A stretch of 64,000 nt of DNA from NCBI RefSeq assembly GCF_009856415.1, contig NZ_WMEZ01000003.1, positions 248,001-312,000 of the forward strand, in the 5' to 3' direction. The first letter of the stretch is position 1; each line of letters begins with the position of its first letter. The notes beneath the pieces are model-generated. The model was not told the DNA's origin. It ran no database searches and worked only from the letters and a program-made list of their open reading frames with translations. Position numbers and translations under genes: made by a program. This document shows, piece by piece, positions 7,726 through 15,859 of the stretch. The DNA comes from Halobacillus litoralis (GTDB lineage: Bacteria; Bacillota; Bacilli; Bacillales; Halobacillaceae).

Positions 7726-7974
7726 TTAAGGTTCACTGATCCCCATCGCCAGAAGAAGAAAGAACATAACGATCAGCACGCCGCCGTTCAATACAAACCC
7801 GGCCGTACCTGCGATAATTTTTTTAGATAGCACGGCACAGACGATGCCGATGATGGAAAGGGAACTTTCGACGGTCACCATCAAAGGCAGATTGACATCT
7901 GGGCCACGAAACATAAAAAATAAAACAACATTAACGAGCACCGTACCGAATGACATCCAAGCCCATTTGTTCAA
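7726..7974 (-). CDS. Membrane protein, unknown (first gene of PspC cluster)
   Basis: An 82-aa protein with three hydrophobic helices (MSFGTVLVNVVLFFMF, an alanine/valine-rich middle helix, and a C-terminal helix ending in GISEP). It has a good RBS (AGGAGAGATGATC...) and is followed closely by the 99-aa membrane gene. It resembles DUF4064-like small integral proteins in general composition only. Confidence 0.65.
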   Translation of the reverse strand: MNKWAWMSFGTVLVNVVLFFMFRGPDVNLPLMVTVESSLSIIGIVCAVLSKKIIAGTAGFVLNGGVLIVMFFLLLAMGISEP

Positions 7975-8103
7975 AGATCATCTCTCCTTTACAAATTTCA
8001 TCACTTCTTCCCTTTTTTCTAATGCGAATATGATCACTGTAAGAAAAAGCCATATATTCTCTTATACGGTTGATCTTCTGGATAGGTTTCATCATTCATC
8101 AAC

Positions 8104-8135
8104 AAAAAAGCATCTCCCTAAAAATGGGAGATGCT
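8104..8135 (-). terminator. Terminator of the yhcYZ operon
   Basis: A 9-bp stem (GCATCTCCC / GGGAGATGC) with a 7-nt loop and a run of six T on the minus strand, directly after the response-regulator stop codon. Confidence 0.9.
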
Positions 8136-8136
8136 T

Positions 8137-8802
8137 CTAGCCTTTCTCATCAGACCTGTCCGCAAATAGATTTTCTTTCATCGCATAAATCGCCGCCTGT
8201 GTGCGATCATGGACCTGCAGCTTGCTTAAAAGATTACTCACATGCGTCTTCACCGTTTTTTCTGTTATGTACAAGTCACTGGCAATTTCTTTATTACTTT
8301 TTCCAAGCGTGATTTGATAGAGCACATCTTTCTCCCGGTTCGTCAGCTTGAAATGGACGCCAGGTTCTTTCTTTTCCGCTCCACTACTCATTTGCTCCAA
8401 AAGTAGATTCGTCGCCTTCGGATGGAGAAGTTTCTCCCCTTTGGACGCGGCTCGAATTGTTTTTACAAGTTCATCGGGGTCAACATCTTTAAGCTGGTAC
8501 CCGACAGCACCGGCTTGCAGGGCAGGAATGACATGATCCTGATCCGAATAGCTTGTCAGGACGACCACCTTTGCTTCCGGATGGGCTTCACGTAATTTTT
8601 TCGTCGCTTCCACTCCATCCATGACCGGCATCATCAAGTCCATCAGCACAACATCCGGCTTCCATTCTTCATATGCTTTCAGTGCTTTTTCTCCATTCTC
8701 CACTTCACCGATGACCTCGATATCTTCCTGTGTATTCAGAAAAAATTTCAGCCCTCTTAATACGACAAGATGATCATCCACGAGCATCACACTAATTTTC
8801 AT
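8137..8802 (-). CDS. yhcZ: NarL/LuxR-type response regulator YhcZ
   Basis: A 221-aa response regulator. The receiver domain (VMLVDDH; phospho-acceptor Asp in VVLMDLMMP; VVLTSYSDQDHVIPALQAGA; switch Lys in YQLKD) is followed by a LuxR-type HTH (LTNREKDVLYQITLGKSNKE). The ATG at 8802 is chosen over the longer frame to 8859 because it begins with the receiver fold and overlaps the kinase gene by 11 nt, giving coupled translation. The segment around the switch region is close to B. subtilis YhcZ, the partner of YhcY. Target genes are unknown; self-regulation through the repeats at 10339-10443 is possible but unproven. Confidence 0.9.
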   Translation of the reverse strand: MKISVMLVDDHLVVLRGLKFFLNTQEDIEVIGEVENGEKALKAYEEWKPDVVLMDLMMPVMDGVEATKKLREAHPEAKVVVLTSYSDQDHVIPALQAGAVGYQLKDVDPDELVKTIRAASKGEKLLHPKATNLLLEQMSSGAEKKEPGVHFKLTNREKDVLYQITLGKSNKEIASDLYITEKTVKTHVSNLLSKLQVHDRTQAAIYAMKENLFADRSDEKG

Positions 8803-10312
8803 GCTCACTACTCCTCTCTCTCCGGTACGGTAAAAAGACATCAATGGTTGTGCCTGCACCTGGTTCGCTTTTCACAGAAAGTTCCCCACCTAACAGTTCT
8901 GCCCGTTCTTTCATACTGATCAGTCCAAGCGTCCGTCGATCGTCATCCGCTTTTATTTCAAACCCACTCCCATCATCCGTCACAGTCATGCCCACCCCTC
9001 TTTCTGTATCAAAAAGGCGGACTGTCACATCTTTCGCATTTGCGTGTTTCGCGACATTGTTCATCGCTTCCTGACTAATTCGCCATAGCGTCTCTTCTGC
9101 CTGTCGCGACCAGTCAGGAAGACGTTCCATATCAAACTGAACACAAAGACCAAGATGCTCCCCATAATTTTTCATGGCAGAAACCAATCCCTCTTCAAGG
9201 CCAACGGGGCGCAGCTGCCAAATCAATGAACGCATCTCTTTCAGAGACTGCTGGGACATGGACAGCATGTCGTCCATCAATTCTCCAAGCGTCGAGTCAT
9301 ACTTGGACACGATTTCCTTCGCACCCTTAGCCGTCAACGATAAGGAGAAAAGCTTCTGATTCACAGAATCATGCAAGTCGCGAGCCAGGCGCTTCCGTTC
9401 CTCATGAAGCAGCAATTCCTGCCTTTTCTCCTTTAGAGCGATGCTTTCATAAACCAGTGTCAAATGTCGTCCCAGTGCAATAAGGAACTCCCGGTCATCA
9501 GTATGGAACGAGGTGCCCTCTGGTGGTTCGATCCAAACGCATCCCAGGATATCCTGTTGTCTCATCAATGGTAGGACAGCAAGAGATTCTTCAACCCTGA
9601 CTTCTTCTGTCAACATAAAAGAAGGCTTCTTGCCCCCTTCATTTTTTATGTAACAACCGGTGGATAACCACCCGAAAATCTTGCTGCCTTCCTTTTCCAA
9701 AATCTCTTGTAAATCGTAAAAGTCGTCGGCAGACCATAAAAACCCGGCAAGCTGGTTCAATTTTTCAAAACTCTCCGCCCGCCTTCGTTCCTCTTGATAC
9801 AAACGTGTCCGGCGGATTGCCGTCCCGATTTGGAAGCCTAGCGATTGAAGCAAGGTCAATTCTTCCTGTGAAAATTTTTCTTTCCGAGGAGAAGCGACGT
9901 TTAGCAAGCCGAAAGACTCCTCCCCATCCCCAAGTGGAATCGTGGCATGGTGGGTAATCCCTTTTGTGTCCCCCCAAGCGTGCTCGATCGCCTCATTCAG
10001 CCGTTTACATTCGATGATGTTGACCGGCTGGTTCAGCTTCCCATTGCGATAACGGCTTAAACAATAACAATCCCCGCTGCACATCGGCTTGTAGTCCCCC
10101 CACGATAACGCTGGAGGAAGCCCATGATGAGCAGCGAGTACATACTCTTCCGGACTGTCGATGAGAAAGATCCATCCCGCATCCAGCCTTGTCAGCTCGA
10201 GCAACTTTTCCAACACCGTCTGAAGCATCATCGTCATGTCATTACACCGGTTAAGCGTTTCAGCAATCACTTTCATAATGTTCAACTCTTCGACTCGTTC
10301 ATATCCATTCAT
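8792..10312 (-). CDS. yhcY: GAF-domain sensor histidine kinase YhcY
   Basis: A 506-aa cytosolic kinase with no membrane segment. It has GAF domain 1 (about 15-170), a second GAF-like region (about 185-290), then a HisKA_3 phospho-acceptor (ARDLHDSVNQKL) and an HATPase_c domain (N-box MNNVAKHANAK, G-boxes DDGSGFE and LGLISMKERAELLGG). The first GAF domain carries a cysteine cluster MCSGDCYC with a further Cys in IIECKRL. In S. aureus AirS, a related kinase, four GAF cysteines hold a [2Fe-2S] redox sensor, so a redox or oxygen signal is a reasonable inference. The RBS is GGAGGTGCAAAAATG. Confidence 0.9.
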   Translation of the reverse strand: MNGYERVEELNIMKVIAETLNRCNDMTMMLQTVLEKLLELTRLDAGWIFLIDSPEEYVLAAHHGLPPALSWGDYKPMCSGDCYCLSRYRNGKLNQPVNIIECKRLNEAIEHAWGDTKGITHHATIPLGDGEESFGLLNVASPRKEKFSQEELTLLQSLGFQIGTAIRRTRLYQEERRRAESFEKLNQLAGFLWSADDFYDLQEILEKEGSKIFGWLSTGCYIKNEGGKKPSFMLTEEVRVEESLAVLPLMRQQDILGCVWIEPPEGTSFHTDDREFLIALGRHLTLVYESIALKEKRQELLLHEERKRLARDLHDSVNQKLFSLSLTAKGAKEIVSKYDSTLGELMDDMLSMSQQSLKEMRSLIWQLRPVGLEEGLVSAMKNYGEHLGLCVQFDMERLPDWSRQAEETLWRISQEAMNNVAKHANAKDVTVRLFDTERGVGMTVTDDGSGFEIKADDDRRTLGLISMKERAELLGGELSVKSEPGAGTTIDVFLPYRRERSSEHEN

Positions 10313-10338
10313 TTTTGCACCTCCTTCTGTTTTCGTTG

Positions 10339-10443
10339 TGTCGAATTCTAAAGTAGTTTCGTCGAATCCCTTAATATCTCAGCTGGATTCTTAAATAAAG
10401 ATGTCGAATACTTAAATAACTTTGTCGAATTCTCAAATAACGC
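10339..10443. repeat. Five tandem imperfect 21-bp direct repeats upstream of yhcY
   Basis: Units begin at 10339, 10360, 10381, 10402 and 10423, exactly 21 bp apart, with consensus TGTCGAATTCTTAAATAA plus three variable bases. Units 4 and 5 are the closest pair. The array ends 27 nt before the yhcY start codon and begins just after the FMN reductase stop (10449), so it fills the whole promoter region of the two-component operon. A 21-bp step keeps each unit on the same face of the helix. Confidence 0.8.
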
Positions 10444-10448
10444 CCATT

Positions 10449-10967
10449 TCAACTGCTCTTCACGTCCAAAAAACGATCAGCCATAAATTCAGTCAACAAC
10501 AAATCGAGCTTCTCTTCCATTTCCGGTTTCAAACGATTCTCCTCAAAGTGTTCCGGATCAAAAATCAGCTGCCCGGGAGCCACCGCTGCGTAGAGCCCAC
10601 GTCCAACGGTGCGCATCTGGTTCAGTGCATTGATGCCGCCTTTTCCACCTCCGGAAACAGCAAGCAGCAATGTGGGTTTCCCTTTAAAATGGGAACCGCT
10701 TAAAAATTCGAGCGCATTTTTCAACGCGCCGCTCATACCATTATGATATTCCGGCGACACCCAAATAAAACCGTCCGCTTCAGCAACAACTCTAAGCAGC
10801 CACTGGACCGATGGATGATCCCCCTGCGTTTCTTCTCCATTGAATAATGGAAGATCCAGCTTACTTAAGTCGACCAACGTGCCATTCCATTTATGTTGTA
10901 ACGTCTGAGCGACCATCTTTGTCCGTCCATTCGTCCTCGGTGTTCCACTAAAAATCACGATACTCAT
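10449..10967 (-). CDS. NADPH-dependent FMN reductase
   Basis: A 172-aa flavodoxin-like oxidoreductase. The FMN phosphate loop is at the N-terminus (FSGTPRTNGRT, about 5-15), and the family motif PEYHNGMSGALKNALE lies at about 71-86 with a glycine-rich SGGGKGG segment at about 104-110. Members of this family use NAD(P)H to reduce FMN, quinones, azo dyes or metal ions. It stands alone on the minus strand with its own RBS (AGGAGG). No pathway partner is adjacent. Confidence 0.9.
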   Translation of the reverse strand: MSIVIFSGTPRTNGRTKMVAQTLQHKWNGTLVDLSKLDLPLFNGEETQGDHPSVQWLLRVVAEADGFIWVSPEYHNGMSGALKNALEFLSGSHFKGKPTLLLAVSGGGKGGINALNQMRTVGRGLYAAVAPGQLIFDPEHFEENRLKPEMEEKLDLLLTEFMADRFLDVKSS

Positions 10968-11072
10968 TGTTCATAACCTCCTTACTTCTTAGGTTATGGG
11001 AAAAGGCATCGTCTTGAATCATAGTATGGAAGGAATATCATCTACACCATTGGTCTGAAAACATGCGTTCGT

Positions 11073-11564
11073 CTATAAAGGAAGAAAATCATCCGGTTGA
11101 ACGGATTGACCTGGGGGAAGCGGTTGAACCTCCCCGCCTTCTCCTGGAGGAAGGGGCCGGGTGTGAACGGAAGGAGAAAAAAGATCGAAGAAAGCCTTTC
11201 TGGACATGAACATGGTTTCTTCGTCTACAAGCAAAAAGACTTTTTCCCGCTCATCGCCATAATAGATGTGCACCAGTTCTTCAACGCCAAAGTCCAGGGT
11301 TCCTAGTTTCTTCCCTTTTGTCCATTCTTCTTTCACAGGAGAGGCTTTCTGAATTCCTTTTACTATTTTCATCATCTCTTTTGTGGATTTGACCTCTATC
11401 TTTCTTTTCATCTCAGAATCATAAAGAATAACGGTAGAGGGAAGTCGAGTGACGTCTTCGTCCCTTGAATGCTCAACCTCTACAACTTCCTCTTTGGCGT
11501 CATAAGCATCCACAGGCGTGGCACCGAGCAGCACAAGCATCAACACGAAAATCAACGTCTTCAT
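11073..11564 (-). CDS. Secreted protein of unknown function
   Basis: A 163-aa product with a clean signal peptide (MKTLIFVLMLVLLGATPVDA, cleavage after VDA), a charged mature part with beta-rich segments (STVILYDSEMKRKIEV; EELVHIYYGDEREKVFLLVDEE) and a proline/glycine-rich tail (PLPPGEGG and PLPPGQS) typical of wall-zone proteins. RBS GGAAGGGTGAGTGG. No family recognised; no neighbour suggests a role. Confidence 0.65.
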   Translation of the reverse strand: MKTLIFVLMLVLLGATPVDAYDAKEEVVEVEHSRDEDVTRLPSTVILYDSEMKRKIEVKSTKEMMKIVKGIQKASPVKEEWTKGKKLGTLDFGVEELVHIYYGDEREKVFLLVDEETMFMSRKAFFDLFSPSVHTRPLPPGEGGEVQPLPPGQSVQPDDFLPL

Positions 11565-11590
11565 CCACTCACCCTTCCTAGGATTTTATA

Positions 11591-11623
11591 CAAAAAACAC
11601 TTGAACCTTTACCGGATTCAAGC
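11591..11623 (-). terminator. Terminator after MerR-like gene
   Basis: Minus-strand stem CTTGAA(T)CC / GGTTCAAG with a 6-nt loop, followed by GTGTTTTTTG, just past the stop codon at 11635. Confidence 0.75.
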
Positions 11624-11634
11624 GTCTCTCGCTG

Positions 11635-12345
11635 CTACTTTTTGAATAAGGACATGATCTTACCGAGGGTTCCGCGGGAATGTTTCACCGAATGTTCCAG
11701 CCGTTCATTGAACTCACTTTGGGAGCGCCATTCTTTCTTCTGCTCCTCCCGCATCTCCCGGATTTCTTTTTGCAGAAACTCCGACTTCTCCTGCTCTTCA
11801 CGCAGCAATTCTTCATACTGTTCTTTCTGCTGCTGCATCATCTTATCCATTTTCGTGTGCGTCTTTTGTGAAAAATTCCCGACCCCTGAACTGATGACGT
11901 GGTGATCCTGTTTTAAACGGGATACGGTCGTTTTCAATTCAGCCATATCATTTTTCAACTGGACATTCATTTCTCTTGAGGCCACAAGCTCACTGGCCAG
12001 GAAACGGAACATCTCTTTCATCTGATCGGAATCTTGCATCTGCGTTCCGTCATATGTATCGGAAAGCGCGAGTTCGCGAGACTCATAGCCTGCGAGAAGA
12101 TCCTTCTGCTCTTCTACGATTTCTTTTATTTTATCTTCTTTCGGCAATTCCGAATCGCGGATTGTTTTGAGAGCCTCGACATCTGACCTCACAAAGATCC
12201 GCCGGTCGCCATCTTTGAAAAACTCATACCCGTTCTGTTCCAAAAGCTGCCCATACCGTCTGACCGTCGTTGTGGCGATCCCGACTTCTTCAGCTACTTC
12301 CTTCGTAGAGAAAGCGCGTTCGTTCGGTTGTATATCGTGTCGCAT
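11635..12345 (-). CDS. MerR-like HTH protein with long coiled coil (RacA/DUF3967-like)
   Basis: A 236-aa protein with a MerR-type winged helix at about 12-58 (FSTKEVAEEVGIATTTVRRY ... GYEFFKDGDRRIFVRSDVEAL), then long Lys/Glu/Gln-rich heptads (about 85-215), with QQQKEQYEELLREEQEKSEF as a clear coiled-coil stretch, and a short basic end (GTLGKIMSLFKK) that could be an amphipathic membrane-binding helix. This build matches RacA-like or DUF3967 DNA-binding proteins involved in chromosome or plasmid positioning. The role in this organism is inferred from architecture only. Confidence 0.75.
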   Translation of the reverse strand: MRHDIQPNERAFSTKEVAEEVGIATTTVRRYGQLLEQNGYEFFKDGDRRIFVRSDVEALKTIRDSELPKEDKIKEIVEEQKDLLAGYESRELALSDTYDGTQMQDSDQMKEMFRFLASELVASREMNVQLKNDMAELKTTVSRLKQDHHVISSGVGNFSQKTHTKMDKMMQQQKEQYEELLREEQEKSEFLQKEIREMREEQKKEWRSQSEFNERLEHSVKHSRGTLGKIMSLFKK

Positions 12346-12476
12346 ATCGGGCCTCCTTTTCTTCCTATATAATCGTTAACAAACTTCACTACTTCTATTA
12401 TAAGAGTTTTTCGACTTTCTGCCCATCCACATTCCGTTTTATTTTTTCTCTATTAAACTTCTGTGTTTCATGTCAT

Positions 12477-12998
12477 TCACAAGAATTTCTCCATCCGGAT
12501 GTCCGCCCACTTGCTTCCGTTCCAATACGTGAAATCAGGAATCCTGGCAATCTCTTCATACCCGAGCTTCTTGTACAGCTTCTGTGCCTTCTCATTAAAT
12601 TCGAACACCCCAAGCTCAACCCGGTCTAAGCCTGCCTCTTTAATCCGGTCTTCCAAATAAAGAATGGCTTCCAATCCGATGCCTTTCCCCCGACCAGCTG
12701 CCTCACCAACGGTAATTCCAATCCAGGCTGTATCTTGTTCTTTCCTATGTAAATGACCGGGGTTGACCATGTAATTCATTTCTCCAACAAGTTCACCATT
12801 CATATAAATGAGGAAAATCTCATGGTTCTTCAATCGCTGTTTCAAATTTTCCGCCGTCACTTCATACCTTTTCTCCAATGCGTCCTGATCCGGATTTGGT
12901 CGAACCATGGGGATGAGCGCAGGATCGTTCTCCCACCGGTGATAGGCCGATGCGATTTCATCCGTTGGCTCTGTCAGTTTTTCAAATGTAACTCCCAT
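12477..12998 (-). CDS. GNAT-family N-acetyltransferase
   Basis: A 173-aa acetyltransferase. The acetyl-CoA pyrophosphate loop is visible as GEAAGRGKGIG (about 117-127), followed by helix alpha-3 (LEAILYLEDRIKEAGL) and the C-terminal ...EFNEKAQKLYKKLGYEEIARI motif. Close in pattern to RimJ/RimL-like members that modify proteins or small amines. It is transcribed divergently from the decayed lipoprotein gene at 13192. Confidence 0.85.
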   Translation of the reverse strand: MGVTFEKLTEPTDEIASAYHRWENDPALIPMVRPNPDQDALEKRYEVTAENLKQRLKNHEIFLIYMNGELVGEMNYMVNPGHLHRKEQDTAWIGITVGEAAGRGKGIGLEAILYLEDRIKEAGLDRVELGVFEFNEKAQKLYKKLGYEEIARIPDFTYWNGSKWADIRMEKFL

Positions 12999-13191
12999 GA
13001 CTGCTTCCCCCTTCTACATAACCTTACTCATGCATCCGTCAAATTTCCCATGCTATAGTTTTCGGAATGTTTTCTCTATATATGGGAGTCTCTATCTAAT
13101 CCTTGTTCTTCTATTAAAACATATCCAAGCCCTTTCAAGCATAGATTCATTGGTTTACAATGAGATGAGCTTGAACATCAGGAGTTCAAGT

Positions 13192-13963
13192 GTGCGGAAA
13201 ACAATACTCATAGTCCTCACGCTTCTCCCCGTTCTCACCGCTTGCATGAATGAATCAACCAATAAGAATGCTCAGAAAAAAAGAATGAAGAGAACAGCCA
13301 GGCCTATACCGCTGACAACGTCTACCAATGGCTCCATGAATCGAACCTGTTGGAAGGAGAGAAAGAACCTTTACCGGATAACGTCCAGGAACACGAGCAA
13401 TTCGTGAACGGCAACTCCATAGGAGATATCGACATCATCGTATATGAAACCGCTGAAGGAACAAAGGACCTCAAAGATCATCCGTTCGCCCTTGTCCATG
13501 AAAATATCGTCCTCATGTTCCTTGGCCAGATGGCACAAAAAGATAGCTTCCAAGCCGTCCTTGAAGCAAAAAAGCCCCTGGATGGACTCTATAGAGGCTA
13601 TTTCAACTCTGCAGAACAACAATCTTTTGTCCGGCAATTCCGTGATGAGGCATTTAATGATTCAAAGAGACCGTCACCCATTTTTACAACCTGGGGGATT
13701 CATTGAAGTCTGATAAGTTCACAAGGTTCATGTATCAAAAAGAGGTGACATGGAAAGGCACGCTCGTCCAAACGTTTCCTGACTTTCTCGTCGTTGATGC
13801 AGGAGACTCTTACAATGGAGTGAATTGGTTGAATATCGAAAGTAACAGCACAGAGATGCTGCCCTACACCTTTGTCGTGGAAACCCGGAACCTCGAGGGA
13901 GAATCATTAGACTTGAATTTGGAGAGAGGAGACTCCATTACGGTCAAAGGACAGATCCATTAA
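13192..13963 (+). pseudogene. Lipoprotein gene broken by two frameshifts
   Basis: The start is GTG 13192, 7 nt after AGGAG, giving a lipoprotein signal peptide with lipobox LTAC (residues up to about 22). The frame is lost in a run of seven A at about 13277-13283; one more A would restore continuity into ...NEENSQAYTADNVYQWLHE and the long middle segment (13350-13706). A second single-base loss near 13661 (TT where TTT would restore frame) splits FND from FKETVTHFYNLGDSL, which then continues to 13963. Each part reads as real protein and the three join without gaps, giving a roughly 257-residue ancestor of unknown family. Assembly error in homopolymers is an alternative. Confidence 0.75.
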
Positions 13964-14110
13964 CAAGGATCATTAGACAAGGAGACTCATTGGGGATTAG
14001 AAAACGGAGTTATCATTCAATAAAGTGTGTTCAGACAATTTCTGAAAGGCTTTTCACTCGCCCATACCCCAACTATAGTGTTAATACATTCACTTCTAAC
14101 AAGGGTGATG

Positions 14111-14266
14111 TTAGGACTCATTTGTGTACTTACGAAAACGCGGCTTGCTGAAATAAGCACCTGTAAGTAAGAACAACAAAGATGCAAGCACCCCTGCTGC
14201 CGCCTGGTCAATTAATAAAGATACAGGAACAATGATCGATGACAATAGAAAAAAGAATTTTATCAA
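14111..14266 (-). CDS. 51-aa membrane protein with TTG start
   Basis: TTG at 14266 follows GGAGGG with 6 nt spacing. The product has two hydrophobic helices (IKFFFLLSSIIVPVSLLI and AAAGVLASLLFLLTGAYF) separated by DQ, ending with the basic segment SKPRFRKYTNES. It lies 37 nt downstream of the small PspC gene on the same strand, so co-transcription is likely. Unknown function. Confidence 0.6.
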   Translation of the reverse strand: MIKFFFLLSSIIVPVSLLIDQAAAGVLASLLFLLTGAYFSKPRFRKYTNES

Positions 14267-14303
14267 TGTTATCCCTCCATAAATTTCTCATGTAAATAAA
14301 CAC

Positions 14304-14477
14304 CTATAGGGAAGGACGGTCAGCCTCCATCGTATTGGCAAGAAGGATGTAAAGGAAGATGGAGAACGGAATTGTAAAAATAAACAAGAGTCGAATAGCC
14401 ATAGGATAAAGACCAACACGGTGAGCCATACCTGCACAAACCCCATGCAGGGAATGGTTCGTCACGGACCTTTTCAT
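14304..14477 (-). CDS. Small PspC-domain membrane protein
   Basis: A 57-aa protein starting at ATG 14477, 8 nt after a G-rich ribosome site. It shows the PspC pattern: a short basic start, LHGVCAGMAHRVGLYPMAIR and one long membrane helix (LLFIFTIPFSIFLYILLANT). A different frame through the same DNA starts at ATG 14484 but lacks any conserved pattern. PspC proteins are linked to membrane stress response (family knowledge). Confidence 0.7.
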   Translation of the reverse strand: MKRSVTNHSLHGVCAGMAHRVGLYPMAIRLLFIFTIPFSIFLYILLANTMEADRPSL

Positions 14478-14552
14478 TTTTCATGCCCCCTCGTACCTCG
14501 AAAAAGTCTATAGAACTACTCATTCCTTTAAAAGGAATGAAGTCTCATCGTC

Positions 14553-14897
14553 TTAATCATAACAACAAACTTGAAGACGGTTCCCATCTAAATCATAGAA
14601 ATCGAAATAATAGTTTTCTGCGTCTTTATACTTGTTCCCGACGTTTACTTCTTTCTCTTTCAACTGGTCATATGTTTCATCCAAATCCTTAGTGAAAAAG
14701 ATTGGATAGCTCCGACTCGATGACTCCACGTTTTCTTCCTCTTCAATGGTCAAGGGCACCGGATGATCGCCGATGGACAGCACCCGGTAGCCATCCCCTT
14801 TAAAAGAAACGGTAAACCCCAGCTTTTCCTCATACCATGTACCGGCTTTTTCTACGTCCTTTACTGCCAGACACATCGTATCAATCTTTTCAATCAT
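14553..14897 (-). CDS. VOC/glyoxalase-fold protein
   Basis: A 114-aa single-module VOC protein beginning MIEKIDTMCLAVKDVEKAG at ATG 14897, which overlaps the stop of the upstream membrane gene (TGATG-type junction) and is therefore preferred over the longer frame to 15083. Paired beta-alpha-beta modules end with FYDLDGNRLQVC, where the Glu ligand usual in glyoxalase I is replaced, so metal use is uncertain. Substrates could be antibiotics, thiols or none. Confidence 0.8.
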   Translation of the reverse strand: MIEKIDTMCLAVKDVEKAGTWYEEKLGFTVSFKGDGYRVLSIGDHPVPLTIEEEENVESSSRSYPIFFTKDLDETYDQLKEKEVNVGNKYKDAENYYFDFYDLDGNRLQVCCYD

Positions 14898-15118
14898 ACC
14901 GAACCTTCCCCCTGCCCATATATTTTCCTTGCATCGGCCTTTTTCTGCGCCTGCCACGTCCGAATCATATTGGGGACTCCGACACTCAAACTGACTAATA
15001 AACTCCACATGACATATCGCCACTCTCCTGTAAATAAAGCGACCGCAATAAAAAAGAGGAGTTGCCCCACAAGGGCGAACCATGAAGCAATCCAGGCAAA
15101 CGTCAGGTTTTCTTTCAT
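14894..15118 (-). CDS. Small membrane protein coupled to VOC gene
   Basis: A 74-aa protein with two membrane helices (about 7-29 and 35-55) and a charged, helical C-terminus (RTWQAQKKADARKIYGQGEG). Its stop overlaps the start of the VOC gene by a few bases, which argues for translational coupling. No known family. Confidence 0.65.
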   Translation of the reverse strand: MKENLTFAWIASWFALVGQLLFFIAVALFTGEWRYVMWSLLVSLSVGVPNMIRTWQAQKKADARKIYGQGEGSV

Positions 15119-15187
15119 CCCATCCCCACTCTCTTATGGTAAATGATTCCTTTGACTCATCGTATCACAAAAATGGCCGGACAGAAC

Positions 15188-15216
15188 AAAAAAAGCCACT
15201 GAATCTTTTCAGTGAC
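15188..15216 (-). terminator. Terminator of the 105-aa gene
   Basis: Stem GTCACTGAA / TTCAGTGGC on the minus strand with a 4-nt loop, then seven T. It follows the stop at 15228. Confidence 0.85.
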
Positions 15217-15227
15217 TTTCCCGGTGT

Positions 15228-15545
15228 TTACCACCAATATGGATAGTAATATGGCCACCATCTGCGGATCCCCCAAAATGGAAAGCCGAACAGCCCAAAT
15301 GGTCCAAAGAATGGGAAAAAAAGGCGACTGTCTTCCTGGTTGACGCTCCTATTCTGCCCCTGCTGGCTTGTGGGCAGAAGTAGGTTCATTTGATTTTGAT
15401 CATAGCTGTGCAACAGCCCTGTATGTGTCTGCCCATCAGCCATTTCAATCATGACCATTTGGTAAAGGTTTTGTCTACAGAAGTCATGGACATTTTGAGG
15501 CTGGCTGCCACTTCCCTGCATCTGTGGATTCCCTGTATTGTTCAC
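15228..15545 (-). CDS. Small protein with aromatic C-terminus, possibly spore- or surface-linked
   Basis: A 105-aa protein with a Gln/Asn/Gly-rich start, an LSm-like central segment (LYQMVMIEMADGQTHTGLLHSYDQNQMNLLLP) and an extreme Phe/Trp/Tyr/Pro-rich tail (residues about 76-105, ending YYYPYWW). Similar architecture occurs in small coat or YxxP-type proteins of spore formers, but that is an inference from composition. It has its own AGGAGG-type site and terminator, so it is a single-gene unit. Confidence 0.7.
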   Translation of the reverse strand: MNNTGNPQMQGSGSQPQNVHDFCRQNLYQMVMIEMADGQTHTGLLHSYDQNQMNLLLPTSQQGQNRSVNQEDSRLFFPFFGPFGLFGFPFWGIRRWWPYYYPYWW

Positions 15546-15688
15546 CTTGACACCCTCCTTCGACTCCTCACATTTTATGCAAAGCGCCCAGGAAGGTGAA
15601 TATCTGCTGAAAGAATAAAGACCCTTCAGCCCCCCATCAAGTCAACAGTTTAGCTAGCAAACCATAAACAGTTCTTTTATCATATCCC

Positions 15689-15844
15689 TTACAGAAAAAG
15701 ATTTCTCAAGTACAGCACACCATAGAGGACTCCGCCGAGAAGCCCTATAAATAATCCGACCATGATAAATCCATAAGCGAACCCTTTAATCATGGAGATG
15801 AAATCGAGGGCCATGTTTTTTAAAGTGCGTAAAATAAAGTTCAT
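15689..15844 (-). CDS. 51-aa membrane protein following the 1136-aa protein
   Basis: ATG at 15844 follows AAGGAG with 8 nt spacing and starts 15 nt after the stop of the giant membrane protein. The product has one glycine-rich helix (FAYGFIMVGLFIGLLGGVLYGVLYL) preceded by a basic amphipathic start (MNFILRTLKNMALDFISMIK). Tight linkage suggests it works with, or is expressed with, the large protein. No family recognised. Confidence 0.65.
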   Translation of the reverse strand: MNFILRTLKNMALDFISMIKGFAYGFIMVGLFIGLLGGVLYGVLYLRNLFL

Positions 15845-15859
15845 GCAAAGACTCCTTCT

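Noticed and set aside
10339-10443. 21-bp arrays as CRISPR
   Set aside because: Repeats are imperfect, adjacent with no spacers, and no cas gene is present.
12997-13407. 136-aa plus-strand ORF with an apparent signal peptide
   Set aside because: Its first 65 residues are non-coding upstream sequence; only the part from GTG 13192 has a ribosome site. It was merged into the frameshifted lipoprotein gene.
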